NCBI GenBank assembly: GCA_021738485.1
Contig: JAIPBX010000015.1
Location: 1 to 44,571 of the forward strand
Length of the DNA stretch: 44,571 bases
From: Bacteroidales bacterium
GTDB taxonomy: Bacteria; Bacteroidota; Bacteroidia; Bacteroidales; JAIPAH01
Reading direction: 5' to 3'
Made by a program: the position numbers and the translations under genes. The notes beneath the pieces are model-generated. The model was given only the letters and a program-made list of their open reading frames with translations. It was not told the origin of the DNA and ran no database searches. Of this stretch, positions 42,757-44,571 are shown in pieces. Every line of letters begins with the position of its first letter. Position 1 is the stretch's first letter.

Positions 42757-42764
42757 CAAATTTA
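42757..42764 (-). promoter_or_regulatory. -7 promoter element for the DUF1573 gene
   Basis: The minus strand reads TAAATTTG, 28 bases before the ATG at 42729, with a TTG about 21 bases further up. Confidence 0.45.
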
Positions 42765-42958
42765 TAAAATTGTTGTTTTGTTTATCAAGACATAACCCGA
42801 TATTTATAGTTTTATTTTATCCATGCTATGAAGACCATATAATAATCCTGTTTTTTTTACGAAATTTGAAATATGTTTTTCTTTTGCCGGCGGTTTGAAG
42901 AGCCTTTACGAATCTGTAATTTTACAGATGTTTTAATGTCAAACAGGAAAAATTTTCA

Positions 42959-44467
42959 ATGAATCTAAAATTAGAAGAGCTTAAATACCAGGAAGCAGCT
43001 ATCAACTCCATTGTCCGGTTATTTGAGGGTCAGGAGAAAAACACCTTCGGCAACTCTTACGACCGCGAAATTCAATCCAATCTATCCCATCTTACCAAGG
43101 CAGAAATTAATGAAAATAAAAAAGACATTATCCATGAAAATGGAATTGAAGAAGCTCATTTGAGTGATGATAATGAGTATTGCATCGAAATGGAGACAGG
43201 TACGGGGAAAACGCTGGTTTATATTCGTACTATTTATGAACTTTATAAAACATATGGCTTCAGCCGGTTTATTATTCTTGTGCCTTCTATCGCTATCAAG
43301 GAAGGGGTGATAAAAACCTTCGCTACCTTTGAGCAACAACTGGAAAATATTTATGGTTTCAGCCCGAAATACTTTGCCTATGACAGCAAAAAGCTCAACA
43401 ACGTACGTCATTTCATCCAGGATAGCCAACCCCAGGTTATGATAATGACGGTTCAGTCTTTCTCAACGAATGAACGAATTATCAATCAGGCTAAACGTGA
43501 TGACTCCTTTCTTGGACTATCGTATATAGAGGCTTTAGGGGCTACCCAACCCATTGTTTTTATGGATGAGCCCCAGGAGGGTATGGACACAGCAAATGCT
43601 GGAGAAAGAATAAAAACGCTCAATCCATTGTGCAAGATACGCTATTCGGCTACCCATAAGGTTGTGAAAAATCTGATGTATCGGTTAATGCCTTATGATG
43701 CTTACCGAAAGGGACTGGTGAAAAAAATCGAAGTTCTATCCGTGGCGGAAAAAAACGATGAAGCCACATTAAAAATTGAGATAAAAGATGTACAGGTAAA
43801 ACAAGGGCAATGGCCTAAAATTAAGCTAAAGCTTTGGATGACGGCCAATGGAGCTTTTGCCTGGAAAGAGACACCGTGGTTAAAGCAGGGAGATAATCTC
43901 GGGGAAAAGTCCGGGAATATCAGTTACCACGATTATACCATTGAGCGCATCTATAAAAACAGGTCTGATCGAAAGTTCAGGGTGAAGTTTTCCAATGGTA
44001 CTGAATTGATTGAAAGCAACAAATCGGTTGATTTTGAAGGTATCTTCAGGATTCAACTGGAATGGCTTATCAGGCGGCATATTCAAAAAAAGCAGTTTTA
44101 TAAAAAGAAAGGCATTAAGTGTCTTTCGCTGATATTTATCGACAGGGTGAATAACTATATGGCCAAAGACGGCATCATCAGGCAGCTGTTTTACCGTGAA
44201 TATGCCCGGGTGCATCGTGAATTAATAGGGGAGGAGGTTTCTCCCGGTTATATCGAAAGCATCCAGGGATACTATTTTGCCCGCACGGGGCAGGGCACTT
44301 TTACCGATAATGAATATTCCATGACCAGGAATAAAGAGATATTTGATTTGATTTTACGGGATAAAAACAGGTTGCTCGATATGAATAATCCGGTTGAATT
44401 TATTTTTTCTCACTCAGCCCTGGGGGTTGGTTGGCATAGCCGTCAAGCTAAAATTTTAATTATCTGA
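42959..44467 (+). CDS. Type III restriction enzyme Res subunit, 3'-truncated
   Basis: The first 502 residues of a type III restriction helicase-nuclease (Res), normally 900-1,000 residues. Seen: LKYQEAAINSIVRLF, the P-loop METGTGKT (78-85), LVPSIAIKEGVIKT, the DEPQ box (203-206, FMDEPQEGMD), RYSATHK and FIFSHSALGVGW near 490. After GW the family expects D-N-P-x-V, but the frame runs into HSRQAKILII and stops at 44467, so the second RecA half's end and the whole C-terminal nuclease are missing. No Mod methyltransferase gene lies upstream (an opposite-strand DUF1573 gene does). Thus it is an orphan, cut off at about 44435 by deletion or insertion, and cannot cut DNA as it stands. Confidence 0.85.
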   Translation: MNLKLEELKYQEAAINSIVRLFEGQEKNTFGNSYDREIQSNLSHLTKAEINENKKDIIHENGIEEAHLSDDNEYCIEMETGTGKTLVYIRTIYELYKTYGFSRFIILVPSIAIKEGVIKTFATFEQQLENIYGFSPKYFAYDSKKLNNVRHFIQDSQPQVMIMTVQSFSTNERIINQAKRDDSFLGLSYIEALGATQPIVFMDEPQEGMDTANAGERIKTLNPLCKIRYSATHKVVKNLMYRLMPYDAYRKGLVKKIEVLSVAEKNDEATLKIEIKDVQVKQGQWPKIKLKLWMTANGAFAWKETPWLKQGDNLGEKSGNISYHDYTIERIYKNRSDRKFRVKFSNGTELIESNKSVDFEGIFRIQLEWLIRRHIQKKQFYKKKGIKCLSLIFIDRVNNYMAKDGIIRQLFYREYARVHRELIGEEVSPGYIESIQGYYFARTGQGTFTDNEYSMTRNKEIFDLILRDKNRLLDMNNPVEFIFSHSALGVGWHSRQAKILII

Positions 44468-44489
44468 TTTTCAGTAAAATATAAAAAAG

Positions 44490-44513
44490 GCTGGCTGGCC
44501 TTAACCAGCCAGC
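44490..44513. terminator. Hairpin after the truncated res gene
   Basis: GCTGGCTGG (44490-44498) pairs with CCAGCCAGC (44505-44513) around CCTTAA. A-rich on the left and weakly T-rich on the right, it would work best for a transcript on the minus strand coming from beyond the window. Confidence 0.55.
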
Positions 44514-44571
44514 TTATCTCATGGTGCGCCCTCATACCTATTTTTTTTTGTGGCCGGGTAGCTTTTCCTGT

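Overview
The window is a piece of a Bacteroidota chromosome, most likely a free-living, polysaccharide-using lineage; the order cannot be fixed from this stretch. Evidence: a type IX secretion (T9SS) cargo with a gliding-motility-type C-terminal domain beside a PorP/SprF protein; phylum-typical families (DUF2851, DUF4294, DUF4168, DUF1573); and the Bacteroidota -7 promoter element TAnnTTTG upstream of many genes. No rRNA, tRNA or CRISPR array was recognised.

Layout. 1-446 is the 3' end of a NadR-like ATPase gene. 559-9198 is a three-gene operon: a 1,734-residue mosaic adhesin-like T9SS cargo, an OmpA-type envelope anchor (TPR, PD40 propeller, two carboxypeptidase-regulatory-like domains, OmpA, SPOR-like tail) and a PorP/SprF partner. 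A convergent S41 protease and a rhomboid protease follow. 11674-15021 (minus) holds a broken TPR gene, an intact helix-hairpin-helix (ComEA-like) gene and a potassium-channel gene interrupted by an amber codon. 15112-21704 carries DUF2851, DUF4294, a lipoprotein/sugar-transferase pair, Pcm and a KAS III-like synthase. 21705-22547 is a non-coding block of octamer arrays, hairpins and a MITE-like element.

22548-28774 is a small glucan-use locus: a sodium:solute symporter divergent from a GH3 beta-glucosidase and a GH5 glucanase with a CBM6-like tail. 28775-30936 contains decayed fragments (MntA-HepT remnant, thioredoxin-fold remnant), a DUF4168 lipoprotein and an intact HEPN/MNT pair. 31053-35239 (minus) has miaA overlapped by a glycosyltransferase, a 790-base gap with a decayed DUF4160-DUF2442 pair, and an unusual LysA-like decarboxylase. 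35368-42729 has fabG, a VWA membrane protein coupled to a YdcF protein, an M48 protease, an aminotransferase and a DUF1573 protein. 42959-44467 is a type III restriction Res gene that breaks off half-way.

Themes. The 5' operon looks like a self-contained surface-display module. Housekeeping genes are interleaved with much gene decay (two genes with internal stops, three sets of toxin-antitoxin-like or enzyme remnants, a truncated restriction gene). Intergenic gaps hold degenerate tandem arrays, mostly with an 8-base period, that recur in opposite orientations, plus two copies of one palindromic element.
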